Shown: positions 18,224 to 27,569, counted from the first letter of the stretch. The stretch: DNA of 57,566 bases from SD8 sp035528475 (GCA_035528475.1 DATKYO010000070.1:1-57566), one strand, 5' to 3'. The notes: generated by a model from the sequence alone, not told the origin. Program-made: numbers and translations.

Positions 18224-19213
18224 TCATGATTTATCCCAGAAATCCTTTCCCCGGTCTGTTTCATACGGATCCGGTTCAATGAGATTCTCAGGATAAGGAG
18301 CAAAATAAGTCTGTTCAGCCAGATAGCTGTCTTCGAACCTGATTATCCACATCCTGATCATATTTTTCGGAGCACAGATCGATATATGCCCCTCCCTGTA
18401 TTTCTGGAGATAATCAAGAAAGAATCCCTTCTCAGCGGGTGAAAGATCACTGGAAATACGTCCAAGGGCATGGAGGAGTATATTGATATTTGATGAAAAA
18501 CCCGGTGCACGCGAAAGTGCCTTATACAGCATGTCCTGGTATGAATCGGTAATCTCGACAAAGGTCAGGTTTTCAGGATTGGCCGCAACTTTTCCCATTT
18601 TGGGAAGAAGGGTCTGGTTGTGTGCCATGAGCAGGTACTTATTCCTCGTATGAAACTTTACAAGACGCTTTATTTCCCCGGAATTTTTCACTTCCCGAAA
18701 TTCGGCAAGGCAAAAAACGGATGTGAGGAAATGATCGAGGATTCGCACATTTCGTAGTCTTCCTTCATCCTCAACAGGAAAAAAAGGATATCGCCTGATG
18801 ATCTCCCTCGCAAAAAAACCTGCAGAAAGATCTATAGGAGCGGATTTGCCTATGGCAGGATACACCTTGACACCTTTTAAACCGGATGTGGGAGATTTGG
18901 TTTTAAGAATAAACCCCTCTATGTCGTAAAGAGAGTCAAGGAACTTATTCACAAAACTGGTCATCTCTTTGCTGACATCCTTTCCCGTCCCGGGCTGCAT
19001 AAGGTGATCTTCTCCTTCGATCCTCACGATTCGAAGAGTTTCCCTTGGGATGCCCAGCCCTATCTCAATTTCGGGGCAGACAGGGATGAAATGAACATAC
19101 GCTTTTAACTTGTGAACGATTGGACTTCGAATGATATCGCCATTATACCGGCATGGATCAAACTCAATGCATCTGCTCAAAACAATATTCGGCGGGGTAA
19201 AGATCCTCTCCAT
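18224..19213 (-). CDS. DUF523-DUF1722 (YbgA-like) iron-sulfur protein
   Basis: The 329-residue protein has two parts. Residues about 8-150 are DUF523 with three conserved cysteines (SRCIEFDPCRY and PVCPE). DUF523 includes thiouracil desulfurase TudS, which uses a [4Fe-4S] cluster bound by three Cys. Residues about 175-300 are DUF1722, with the FHTRNKYLLMAH motif. The fusion is common in bacteria (YbgA) and archaea, often near photolyase genes, with no firm function. A role in sulfur removal from modified bases is plausible. I chose ATG 19213 because GGTGG lies five bases upstream; an upstream TTG at 19225 is less likely. Confidence 0.88.
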   Translation of the reverse strand: MERIFTPPNIVLSRCIEFDPCRYNGDIIRSPIVHKLKAYVHFIPVCPEIEIGLGIPRETLRIVRIEGEDHLMQPGTGKDVSKEMTSFVNKFLDSLYDIEGFILKTKSPTSGLKGVKVYPAIGKSAPIDLSAGFFAREIIRRYPFFPVEDEGRLRNVRILDHFLTSVFCLAEFREVKNSGEIKRLVKFHTRNKYLLMAHNQTLLPKMGKVAANPENLTFVEITDSYQDMLYKALSRAPGFSSNINILLHALGRISSDLSPAEKGFFLDYLQKYREGHISICAPKNMIRMWIIRFEDSYLAEQTYFAPYPENLIEPDPYETDRGKDFWDKS

Positions 19214-19316
19214 ACATTCCACCAAATGGTCAATCTTTTTTGAGAGGGGTGAAATACCATACTAATCTGTACATAGAATGAAAATACCGGGAACAATATT
19301 GCCCCATGAGAGGATT

Positions 19317-19606
19317 TCACCAGAACACATGGTCGGCCCCGCAATAGAATGTCTTTTTCATCCGCAATCCTTTCGCCGTTTTGGTGTCGCGGATTCATTG
19401 TATCGCAGCATCATGTTCCTCAAACACCCTGTTACGGCCCCCTGATGCAATGTCTTCGTCACCCACCATTCTTCCTGCCGTTTTGAATGGTAAATTCATT
19501 TTATCAAGGCAATGATGTTTCCCGAACATTTGTTCGGCCCCCTGATACAATGTCTTCGTCACCCGCATATCGTTCAGCCGTTTTGATATACGGACTCATT
19601 GCACCA
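19317..19606. repeat. three tandem ~100-bp structured repeats (possible novel RNA array)
   Basis: Three degenerate units start with CGGCCCC at 19334, 19435 and 19535. Shared elements are an AATGTC box followed by a T/C-rich spacer, the loop GCCGTTTTG (19375, 19477, 19577) and a CATT-rich tail. Each unit can fold twice. The outer stem is 19341-19351 with 19396-19406, 19443-19452 with 19497-19506, and 19543-19552 with 19597-19606. The inner stem around the constant loop is 19360-19365 with 19389-19394, 19465-19471 with 19485-19491, and 19563-19571 with 19585-19593. The inner stems differ in sequence but remain self-complementary. The third unit is also preceded by a 7-pair hairpin (19522-19537). 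No open frame explains this. Confidence 0.65.
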
Positions 19607-19654
19607 TGGCACGTACCCTCAGCTGTCCCCTCTGAGGCACAACCCGATAAGCTA

Positions 19655-19705
19655 TTATACTATTTATAATTTGCTAATTTATATATATATATTATTTTTT
19701 ATATA
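19655..19705 (+). promoter_or_regulatory. very AT-rich promoter region of the aminotransferase operon
   Basis: Almost unbroken A/T with repeated TATATA words, containing several candidate TATA boxes. It lies between the structured repeats and the aminotransferase start. A transcript starting here would not include the repeats, so those are unlikely to be a leader of this operon. Confidence 0.5.
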
Positions 19706-19854
19706 TGCGAGTTGTTGTCAATCGCGCAAATGAAACCCGAAAATAATATGCTGTTACTTTTCCGCCTGCTTTTTGATAAATTTTCGGTTGGAATACACAT
19801 ATCACGGGAGGATGCCAGCGATAATTATAACTGGAAAGATCACAACCATTCCGC

Positions 19855-21168
19855 ATGGAGCCCAAGATCACAACCAGTCCCCCCGGTCCGCAGGCCAGGG
19901 CCATCCTTGAACGGGATTCCCGGGTAATCTCCCAGTCAATGGTGAGGGAATATCCCCTGGTACTCGAGAAAGCACGCGGCATGAACCTGTGGGATGTGGA
20001 CGGAAACAGGTACCTGGACTTTACCGCGGGAATTGCGGTCATGAACCTGGGCTGGAACCATCCTGATGTGGTGCAGGCAGTAAAAACGCAGGCAGAGTAT
20101 CTCTCACATGGTGCATTCCTCGATTTCTGCTCGGAGTTACCTGTTACATTTGCGGAAAAACTTACACGCTTCATGCCTGCAGGCCTTGATCGCGTGTATT
20201 TTTCGAATTCGGGAGCGGAGAGTATTGAAGCAGCAATCAAACTGGCCAGATATGCGACAAAGCGAAAATATTTCATCTCGTTTTACGGTGGATTTCACGG
20301 ACGTACAATGGGTGCATTAAGCCTTACCGCAGCCAGAGTTATCCAGAGAAAATATTTCGGCCCATTTCTTCCCGTAATTCATTCTCCCTATGCAAACCCT
20401 TACCGCCCCCTGAACAGTTCATCACCGTCATGTGAGGTGGACGTGATCGAGTACATGCATGAAGAGATCTTCAGGACGGAAGTGGCTCCGGATGAAGTGG
20501 CAGCCATATTTGTCGAGCCGATACAGGGTGAAGGCGGGTATGTAATACCTCCCGCAAACTTCTTGCGTGAATTACGGGAAATTTGTGACCGGCACGGGAT
20601 ACTCCTGGTATGTGATGAGGTGCAGACCGGTTGTTACCGCACCGGAAAGTTCCTGGCCAGTGAACATAGTGGAGTGGTTCCTGATATTGTGTGCATGGCA
20701 AAGGCCATCGGGGGCGGCATACCAATGGGCGTTACAATCGCTTCCGATGAACTTATGCGATGGTCCCCAGGTTCCCATGCCAGTACATTCGGAGGAAACA
20801 ACCTAGCCTGCGCTGCAGGGCTCGCGATCCTGAAACACATGGAAAAGCCCGATTTTGGAAGTGAAGTGACAAAAACCGGAGAATATCTCCTTTCAAAAAT
20901 ATCCGGACTCTCAAAAAAATATGAGATTATCGGCGATACGAGAGGGATCGGCCTAATGTCTGCAATTGAACTTGTAGAGGACAGGATAACTAAAATTCCT
21001 GCAAGAGAAAAAAGAAACATGATACTCCGGCGGGCATTCGAACATGGTGTGACATTCCTCCCTGCCGGTGAATCGGTCATCAGGTTCTGCCCTCCCCTCA
21101 TCATCCAAAAAGAGGATATCGACGTGGGAATCTCGATCCTCGATCACTGCCTGGAGGAAATTTCGTGA
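19855..21168 (+). CDS. class III (omega) aminotransferase, ornithine/GABA type
   Basis: The 437-residue PLP enzyme of fold type I contains NSGAESIEAAIKLAR (phosphate-binding), FYGGFHGRT, the aspartate motif LLVCDEVQTG and the Schiff-base lysine in MAKAIGGGIPMG. Relatives are 4-aminobutyrate and ornithine aminotransferases. Some archaeal members are broad omega-transaminases or racemases. The next gene is a P5C-type aldehyde dehydrogenase, so conversion of ornithine to glutamate semialdehyde/P5C and on to glutamate is the best guess. The start has no clear SD and the leader is long, so the exact start is uncertain. Confidence 0.88.
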   Translation: MEPKITTSPPGPQARAILERDSRVISQSMVREYPLVLEKARGMNLWDVDGNRYLDFTAGIAVMNLGWNHPDVVQAVKTQAEYLSHGAFLDFCSELPVTFAEKLTRFMPAGLDRVYFSNSGAESIEAAIKLARYATKRKYFISFYGGFHGRTMGALSLTAARVIQRKYFGPFLPVIHSPYANPYRPLNSSSPSCEVDVIEYMHEEIFRTEVAPDEVAAIFVEPIQGEGGYVIPPANFLRELREICDRHGILLVCDEVQTGCYRTGKFLASEHSGVVPDIVCMAKAIGGGIPMGVTIASDELMRWSPGSHASTFGGNNLACAAGLAILKHMEKPDFGSEVTKTGEYLLSKISGLSKKYEIIGDTRGIGLMSAIELVEDRITKIPAREKRNMILRRAFEHGVTFLPAGESVIRFCPPLIIQKEDIDVGISILDHCLEEIS

Positions 21169-21276
21169 TGTTTTGTTTCCGGTCTGTTTTTTCGGAGATG
21201 AAAACAGCATGCCAGGACTTTGCCTGGGGCGCGCAACTCACGTATTTTCTAAAATGTACAGGAAAGGTGATAAATT

Positions 21277-22851
21277 ATGCCTGAATCGAAAAAAATTACC
21301 TACGTTACGCTTCTTTCCGATGAAAGTATCCATGGGAAATATGATGCAGCCCTGGAAATGGTGGAGACTGAGTTTGAGCGGCATCACCCTTTGTTCATCG
21401 GCGGAAAAGAGTACTGGACTGAAAATGAGTTCGAAGTCAGATCCCCTGTTGACAATAAGATTATCCTTGGATACTTCCAGGAAGGGACTACAAAAGAAGT
21501 GACTGAAAGTATCCTTGAGTCAAAATCGGGATTTTTTGAATGGAGACAGGTTTCCTGGGAAAAGCGGACCGGGATTCTCCGAAAAACAGCTGATTGGCTG
21601 AATAGCTATAAATTCTATCTTTCAGCCCTGATCACGTACGAAACCGGGAAAAACCGCTACGAAGCCCTGGCAGAGGTCAGTGAAGGCATTGACATGCTCA
21701 GGTATTATTGTGACATCTATGAAAAAAACAAGGGATATACCCACCCGATGAAGTCTGAAATACAGGGTGAGAACTGTATCAGCTTAATGCGCCCATATGG
21801 AGTCTGGGCAGTCATTTCACCGTTCAATTTTCCAATCACCCTGGCAGGCGGCATGATCGGAGCTGCTCTTCTTACAGGAAATACTGTTGTATTCAAACCT
21901 ACAAGTGAGACCCCGTTGTCCGGTATCACACTATTCCGGGCTTTCAGGGAATCTGGTGTTCCCGGATCTGCCATCCAGATTTTCACAGGCCCTGGAGAAA
22001 TTTTCGGCCAGACCGTTACAGGGCATCCTGATATCGGGGGGATCGCCTTTACCGGATCCCGCAAGGTTGGAATGTGGCTGGACAAGGAACTCTCATCACG
22101 ATCTCCTTTTGTAAAACCGCTTGTTGCCGAATTGGGAAGTAAAAACCCATGTATTGTAACTGCCAGGGCTGATCTCTCCAAAGCCGCGGATGGAATTATC
22201 AAAGCCGCTTTTGGATACAGCGGGCAAAAATGCAGCGCAGTTTCACGCGTCTATGTACAATCCACCGTTTTTGATGATTTTCAGGAGATTCTTCTGGAAA
22301 AAGTCAGAGATTTAAAGATTGGAGACCCCAGGCAGAAGGATACGTTTATGGGGCCGATCATCAATAGAAAAGCCCTCGAAACATACAAAGAATCTGTTGA
22401 ACAATGTCGCTCCGCAGGCGGACTGATTCTCTGCGGCGGTGAGATCCTCTCCAGTGATGAACTTTTACGCGGGTACTATGTGCAGCCTACCGTGGTGAAA
22501 CGGATACCCCGTGGCAACCACCTTGTAAAGGACGAACTTTTCATACCGTTCCTGATCCTCGACACCTTCACTGGATTAGAGGAGGGACTGGCCGAAGCCA
22601 ATAATACGGAATACGGGCTCACTGCAGGAATATTTTCCGAAGATCCAGGAGAGATCGAGTATTTCTTCGATAATATACAATTCGGCGTCTGTTACTCAAA
22701 CAGGTCGGGAGGGGCCACAACGGGGGCATGGCCGGGTGCTCAATCATTCGGAGGATGGAAAGGCAGCGGATCGACTGGAAGAGGTGTGGGAGGACCTTAT
22801 TACCTTCTCTCGTTCATAAGAGAGCAGGCCCAGACCAGGGTGACCTCCTGA
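21277..22851 (+). CDS. aldehyde dehydrogenase, 1-pyrroline-5-carboxylate type
   Basis: The 524-residue NAD(P)-dependent dehydrogenase has the nucleotide-site motif SPFNFPITL, the general base Glu in VAELGSKNP, the catalytic Cys in GYSGQKCSA and a C-terminal AWPGAQSFGGWKGSGSTG followed by GGPYYLxxFIREQxQT. That last segment is characteristic of P5C dehydrogenases (RocA/PutA C-domain) rather than succinate-semialdehyde enzymes. It would oxidise glutamate-gamma-semialdehyde to glutamate. The ATG has GGTGAT five bases upstream. It probably forms an operon with the aminotransferase 108 bases before it. A run of eight T follows the stop. Confidence 0.9.
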   Translation: MPESKKITYVTLLSDESIHGKYDAALEMVETEFERHHPLFIGGKEYWTENEFEVRSPVDNKIILGYFQEGTTKEVTESILESKSGFFEWRQVSWEKRTGILRKTADWLNSYKFYLSALITYETGKNRYEALAEVSEGIDMLRYYCDIYEKNKGYTHPMKSEIQGENCISLMRPYGVWAVISPFNFPITLAGGMIGAALLTGNTVVFKPTSETPLSGITLFRAFRESGVPGSAIQIFTGPGEIFGQTVTGHPDIGGIAFTGSRKVGMWLDKELSSRSPFVKPLVAELGSKNPCIVTARADLSKAADGIIKAAFGYSGQKCSAVSRVYVQSTVFDDFQEILLEKVRDLKIGDPRQKDTFMGPIINRKALETYKESVEQCRSAGGLILCGGEILSSDELLRGYYVQPTVVKRIPRGNHLVKDELFIPFLILDTFTGLEEGLAEANNTEYGLTAGIFSEDPGEIEYFFDNIQFGVCYSNRSGGATTGAWPGAQSFGGWKGSGSTGRGVGGPYYLLSFIREQAQTRVTS

Positions 22852-23142
22852 CCTCCTTTTTTTTACAGACCGGGACGATGGATACAACAAATGAAATTTA
22901 TTAATCATAAATAAAACAAAAAATTTACCTACCTATATATTTTTCCAGATAGGCATGAAAAGATGACAAGGTGTAATTCGCCGATGTCATAGAATCAGGT
23001 CAATCACTTGGCTGTTACAGATAACCAAAAGTATTGAGATACCACTGCTTTTTTATTAAAAATAATAGACTTATTCGATTTTATTATGAATCATGAGAAT
23101 ATGCAGTCTTTTATACCTGAAATTCCCGAAAGGGTCTTTCAC

Positions 23143-23157
23143 AAGGCATAAATACCA
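23143..23157 (+). promoter_or_regulatory. candidate promoter of ATPase operon 1
   Basis: A TATA-like GGCATAAATACC lies about 45-50 bases before the first gene, leaving a leader of about 20 bases. The rest of 22852-23200 is AT-rich, with an imperfect CCTAT/ATAGG repeat near 22934-22954 and no gene. Confidence 0.45.
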
Positions 23158-23200
23158 TATCTCATATTTTTCTTTTAAAAAGTTACATTTTCGCTGACAT

Positions 23201-23563
23201 ATGATAAAAGATGAAATTGATAAGATAAAAGCAGCCGAAGAAGAGGCAATATCTCAAATCCAGAACGCCAGAGAGAGAGCAGCAGAGCTGCAGGTTCAGG
23301 CAAAGGAACAGGTGGAGTTACGGTTAAAAACGGCACTGGAGCAGGCTGCACATGAAATTGATATCTATAGGGATGAAAAGATTAGCCTTGCTGACCGTCA
23401 GGTATCAGAAATTGCATTTGAAGCAACAAAATCTGCAGAATCACTGCAATTGGAATATGAGAAAAGAATGAGTGGTGCTGTGGCACATATCGTAAAATGG
23501 GTTACTGGTGAGGATTGTGTTTTATCCAGCACGTATGAAAAGAGTGACAATAGGAGTCCATAA
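23201..23563 (+). CDS. ahaH: A-type ATP synthase subunit H, operon 1 (peripheral stalk)
   Basis: The 120-residue protein is nearly all coiled coil, rich in Glu, Gln, Ala and Lys. This suits subunit H (also called G), which pairs with E to build the peripheral stalk. It is the first gene of an H-I-K-E-C-F-A-B-D operon and its 3' end overlaps the atpI start. It has no visible SD. Identification rests on position and coiled-coil pattern. The second operon has its own version at 34373-34717. Confidence 0.75.
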   Translation: MIKDEIDKIKAAEEEAISQIQNARERAAELQVQAKEQVELRLKTALEQAAHEIDIYRDEKISLADRQVSEIAFEATKSAESLQLEYEKRMSGAVAHIVKWVTGEDCVLSSTYEKSDNRSP

Positions 23564-25493
23564 CTCCTGTAAAGGTACTCTGATTGAGGAACTGCATGAA
23601 GCCGGAATATTGCAGATTATCCCTATAAGGGACGAAAAAAGTTTTATCCGCAATATCCTCGGGCAAAATGAACGGTCATCCCATCTCGATCATATATCCG
23701 GATACACACTGACGTTGGATCGCATTTTTGAAGCGTTTAATGAAATTCCCCAGAAAAAGAACCGCCCTATCCATGATTTTCTCACCCCTTCATCTCATTC
23801 ACGCCTCCCAGTTAATCGTCGTCCACTGGCGGAGCTGTTTTCGGAACTCGACAGCGTACTTGAGAAACTCAAAAGAATCCCGATAATCAAATCCAATTTG
23901 ACTGAAATCAAAGAGAATCTTGCCAGGATAGAAAAAAATATCAAATCTATCGAACTCCTGCACTCCATTAATTTCGAACTCTCCTATCTCGGAGATTCGG
24001 AATTCCTTTCAATAATGATTGGCGTGGTTGATCCTGAAAAGTCAGAGGAACTGATCCGCGAGATACATGATGAAGGAATCGACGATTTGATTATCTCATA
24101 TCATAAAACAGGAGAAAAAGGACTTGTCCTTATCGCAACAACCATTTCCAGCAAGCCCAGGCTGGAAAAACATGTACGTGCACCCCGTTTCCATGCAATC
24201 GATCTCACGTGCTCCGGCATGCCCGATGAAGCCCTCGCAAAAGAGCATGCCGAATACGAACGGCTTGTAGATGCCAGGGAAACACTTATCCGGGAACTCA
24301 CAATCCTTGAACAGGAATGGGAAGAACGCTTAAAAGCCCATTACGAGGAATTAAAAATCCGGAAAGAAGAACTTGAACTCCTCACAAGTTGCGGGAAAAG
24401 CCACAATGTCACTTTCATGGAAGGATGGATGCCTGCGAATGCGGTGGAACCAACAGAGCAGGTATTGAATACATCGACAGACGGATGCATTTTTGTTCAT
24501 TCCGAAAATTCTCCAAAAGATGAGAAAGATACTCCCGTGGAATATGACAATCCAGGCTGGCTGAAGCCTTTCGAACTCCTCACCACCACATTTGCCAGGC
24601 CGCGCTACAATGAAATCGATCCGACACCATTTATTGCACCAATTTTTGTCCTCTTTTTCGGCCTCATGATGGGCGACGCAGCATATGGAATCATCCTCTT
24701 TTGTATCGGCGCTTTTCTTTTCACAAGGCTTGGAAAAGAGGATACAGGGATTCACGATATGAGCTATATTCTCATATTCTGTGGTATCTCTGCGACAATA
24801 TTCGGCATTCTTCAAGGAGGGTGGTTTGGCGACTTTCTGGTACGATACGCCGGGATATCCCCTCCTTTTGCCATCGTTGAGCCATTAAAAGACCCGATTA
24901 CTTTCTTCCAGCTCTCCCTTATTATTGGAATTCTTCATATCAATCTCGGAATTTTCCTTGCACTCTATCAGAATCTTAAAAAGAGTGCATACAGGGAAGT
25001 GGTATTTGAACAAGTAGTATGGTTCATCATACAGCCTGCTGCAGCAATTCTTCTGGCAGGTTTTTTCGGCTGGTCCGTAATTCCCGGATATTTGATAAAC
25101 ATCGCCTATGCGGCGATTGCAGTCGGGCTTGTGATGATATTTTATTACAGGGGACCTATGGGCTTTTTCAGTCTCACGGGTTTTCTGGGGGACTGGCTCT
25201 CCTATGTCCGCATCATGGCCCTTTCGCTTGCAACAGGCGGCATCGCCATGACTATTAATATCCTTACCCAGTTAATTGCCGGCATCCATCCTCTGATGAT
25301 ACTCCCGGCGGTCCTGATCTTTGTTGGCGGGCAAATCTTCAATCTCATTATCCAGACACTTGGAGGGGTAATTCATGCCATTCGCCTTCAATATATAGAA
25401 TTTTTCGGAAAATTCTACACGGGAGGAGGGAAAAAATTCACCCCCTTCCATGCAGAGAGAGAATATACGCAGCTAGTGGGAAGTGATGTATAA
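23517..25493 (+). CDS. atpI: A-type ATP synthase subunit I (a), operon 1
   Basis: The roughly 658-residue stator subunit has a cytoplasmic coiled-coil N-terminal half and a C-terminal half of seven or eight membrane helices. The essential arginine that faces the rotor carboxylates is in LSYVRIMAL. The NPGWLKPFE and FTGG..FTPF-like segments are typical. The frame opens at 23508. A GTG at 23517 follows GGTGAGG and gives a start similar to the second operon's atpI. An ATG at 23535 lacks an SD. It overlaps subunit H and shares one base (TAATG) with atpK. Divergence from the operon 2 copy is substantial, as expected if the two couple different ions. Confidence 0.92.
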   Translation: MFYPARMKRVTIGVHNSCKGTLIEELHEAGILQIIPIRDEKSFIRNILGQNERSSHLDHISGYTLTLDRIFEAFNEIPQKKNRPIHDFLTPSSHSRLPVNRRPLAELFSELDSVLEKLKRIPIIKSNLTEIKENLARIEKNIKSIELLHSINFELSYLGDSEFLSIMIGVVDPEKSEELIREIHDEGIDDLIISYHKTGEKGLVLIATTISSKPRLEKHVRAPRFHAIDLTCSGMPDEALAKEHAEYERLVDARETLIRELTILEQEWEERLKAHYEELKIRKEELELLTSCGKSHNVTFMEGWMPANAVEPTEQVLNTSTDGCIFVHSENSPKDEKDTPVEYDNPGWLKPFELLTTTFARPRYNEIDPTPFIAPIFVLFFGLMMGDAAYGIILFCIGAFLFTRLGKEDTGIHDMSYILIFCGISATIFGILQGGWFGDFLVRYAGISPPFAIVEPLKDPITFFQLSLIIGILHINLGIFLALYQNLKKSAYREVVFEQVVWFIIQPAAAILLAGFFGWSVIPGYLINIAYAAIAVGLVMIFYYRGPMGFFSLTGFLGDWLSYVRIMALSLATGGIAMTINILTQLIAGIHPLMILPAVLIFVGGQIFNLIIQTLGGVIHAIRLQYIEFFGKFYTGGGKKFTPFHAEREYTQLVGSDV

Positions 25494-26938
25494 TGCCAAT
25501 AGGGCTTGGAGCAGCATTGATGGCAATCGGAGCAGGAATTTCAGTTGGCTTCTCCGCTGTCGGTGCCGGTATCGGGGTAGGAATAACCGGGGCCGCCTCA
25601 GCAGGAGTTACTTCTGAAAAACCTGAAAAATTTGGCGCAGCATTGATATTTTCCGCCATACCCCAGACGCAGGCCATTTATGGTCTCCTGATCGCAGTCC
25701 TCATCCTTCTCTCTGCAGGATTTTTTGGCGGAACTACTGGTGAGGTTCCGGTTGCTGCGGGGCTTGCAGGAATTGGAGCCGGGCTTGCGGCAGGAATAGC
25801 CGGATTTTCATCCATTGGCCAGGGAATTGCAGCAGCATCGGGTATTGCTGTCACGGCCAATAAACCCGAAATGTTCGGCAGGGGAGTAGTTTTTTCAGTA
25901 ATTTGCGAGACACAGGCAATTTACGGCCTGCTGGTTGCAATACTTCTGCTGGTATTTTCCGGATTGCTCTCAGGGAATTTTACGGTGACAGCCGCAGTAG
26001 GGCTGGCTGCCGTTGGCTGCGGCCTGGCAGTAGGACTGTCCGGTGTCTCGGCAATAGGCCAGGGTATTGCTGCGGCATCAGGGATCAGTTCAACAGCCGA
26101 GAACCCTGATATGTTCGGGCGGGGAGTTGTGTTTGCAGCTATATGTGAGACACAGGCAATTTACGGCCTGCTTGTGGCCATTCTTGTGATGTCTTTTACA
26201 GGCATGTTTACAGGAGACCTTATCACCACCCTTGCTGCAGGAGTCGTATCAGTCGGGTGCGGGCTTGCTGTAGGTTTCGCCGGTTTTTCTGCAATCGGCC
26301 AGGGTATTGCCGCTGCTGCGGGAATCGGGGCAACCTCAGAAAAACCGGAAATGTTCGGGAGAGGCATTGTATTCGCAGCTATCTGCGAGACACAGGCAAT
26401 TTACGGCCTGCTTGTGGCCATTTTACTCATGGCATTCACAGGGCTGATATCCAGGGATGTCACCACGACACTTGCAGTGGGATTCGCCGCAATCGGTGGA
26501 GGGCTGGCAGTAGGGCTGGCAGGACTTTCCGCAATTGGACAGGGTATCGCCTCATCGTCCGGGATTGCAGCCACCTCCGAAAAATCCGAAATGTTCGGAA
26601 AAGGAGTCGTATTTTCAGCAGTCTGTGAGACACAGGCAATTTACGGATTGCTGGTGGCTATTCTTCTTATGGCTTTCACGGGAATCATCACCCATGATTT
26701 CATCACGACCAGTGCGGTTGGAATTGCAGCAATCGGTGCTGGGCTTGCCGTGGGACTGGGAGGATTTTCAGCCATCGGACAGGGGATTACGTGCTCGTCA
26801 GGAATAGCCGCCACTGCCCGAAGACCCGATGCCATGGGGCGAAGTCTTGTGTTTGCAGCGATGTCTGAAACATTTGCTATATTCGGCCTGCTGGTTGCTA
26901 TTCTGATTATGTTCGGCCTTGGAATTTTTTCCGTATAA
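25493..26938 (+). CDS. atpK: six-hairpin proteolipid (subunit K/c), operon 1
   Basis: The 481-residue rotor protein is made of six fused helical hairpins (12 membrane helices) instead of the usual one. Ion-binding glutamates are at 139, 219, 299, 379 and 459, an exact period of 80; hairpin 1 has Gln58 in that place. Gln at 110, 190, 270, 350 and 430 precedes each Glu; hairpin 1 has Ala25. The Thr-Gln pair after the acid is present in hairpins 1-5 but is Thr-Phe in hairpin 6. In Enterococcus hirae NtpK, Na+ is bound by Thr-Gln of one hairpin plus Glu and Gln of the next. By that scheme this protein holds five complete Na+-type sites and none at the 6-to-1 junction. Triple and thirteen-fold fused c subunits are known from Methanocaldococcus and Methanopyrus. 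Confidence 0.93.
   Translation: MPIGLGAALMAIGAGISVGFSAVGAGIGVGITGAASAGVTSEKPEKFGAALIFSAIPQTQAIYGLLIAVLILLSAGFFGGTTGEVPVAAGLAGIGAGLAAGIAGFSSIGQGIAAASGIAVTANKPEMFGRGVVFSVICETQAIYGLLVAILLLVFSGLLSGNFTVTAAVGLAAVGCGLAVGLSGVSAIGQGIAAASGISSTAENPDMFGRGVVFAAICETQAIYGLLVAILVMSFTGMFTGDLITTLAAGVVSVGCGLAVGFAGFSAIGQGIAAAAGIGATSEKPEMFGRGIVFAAICETQAIYGLLVAILLMAFTGLISRDVTTTLAVGFAAIGGGLAVGLAGLSAIGQGIASSSGIAATSEKSEMFGKGVVFSAVCETQAIYGLLVAILLMAFTGIITHDFITTSAVGIAAIGAGLAVGLGGFSAIGQGITCSSGIAATARRPDAMGRSLVFAAMSETFAIFGLLVAILIMFGLGIFSV
25668..26938 (+). repeat. 240-bp internal tandem repeats within atpK of operon 1
   Basis: The hairpin units repeat every 240 bases. The word GAGACACAGGCAATTTACGG recurs four times, near 25908, 26148, 26388 and 26628, and the surrounding bases are also very similar. 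The first and last units are more diverged. Such identity at synonymous sites suggests recent duplication or ongoing homogenisation, and could allow unequal recombination that changes hairpin number. Confidence 0.85.
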
Positions 26939-26954
26939 TATCGGTGATACGATC

Positions 26955-27569
26955 ATGAGTGTTGATAAAATCATTGAAAAGATCAGGAATGACGCAGATG
27001 CACAGGTATCTGCCATTCTTGGATCCGGTGAAAAAGAGAGAGAGAAAATACAGGCAGAGGGGGGGAAAGAGGCCGATAAATTAAAAGATCAGCATATTAT
27101 TGCCGGAAAACGCGAGGTTGATGCGATTACTGCCAGAATGCGTGCCCAGGCAAGGATGGAGGCACGACAGACCGTCAGGGAGACCAGGGAAAATATAGTG
27201 CAGAAATGCTTTGATCTGGCGAATGAACAACTCATGATGATTCCGGGAGACGCCCGATATTCCGTAATCCTCACACATCTGATCGCTGAAAGTATTCGCG
27301 AAATCGGATCTGACAACGTAATTCTCTTTGCAAATCGCAGGGATTTCGCTATTATAAAAAAGATTCTCCGGGAAGGATACGCAAGAGGAGTATCCATCAC
27401 CTTATCAGACCATCCAATCGAAGTGAGCGGTGGTGTTGTACTCAGGACCTTATCTGGCGATAGAAGTGTAAATAATTCCTTTGAAGCTCGCCTGGAGAGG
27501 ATGCACAGGGATATGGTCATTGCTGTCGCAGAAATCCTTTCAAATGATGAGGCCGGGAAAATCCCATGA
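26955..27569 (+). CDS. atpE: A-type ATP synthase subunit E, operon 1 (peripheral stalk)
   Basis: The 204-residue protein has a long N-terminal helix rich in Ala, Glu, Lys and Arg (about residues 1-105) and a globular C-terminal domain ending near EARLERMHRDMV, typical of subunit E. With H it forms the stalk that holds the A3B3 head. The frame extends upstream, but the ATG at 26955 has GGTGAT six bases before it and matches family length. The stop overlaps the atpC start as ATGA. Confidence 0.9.
   Translation: MSVDKIIEKIRNDADAQVSAILGSGEKEREKIQAEGGKEADKLKDQHIIAGKREVDAITARMRAQARMEARQTVRETRENIVQKCFDLANEQLMMIPGDARYSVILTHLIAESIREIGSDNVILFANRRDFAIIKKILREGYARGVSITLSDHPIEVSGGVVLRTLSGDRSVNNSFEARLERMHRDMVIAVAEILSNDEAGKIP

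Noticed and set aside
19317..19606. CRISPR array interpretation of the three repeats
   Set aside because: Units are about 100 bases, only three, with diverged internal arms, no short identical repeat separated by unique spacers and no cas gene nearby.
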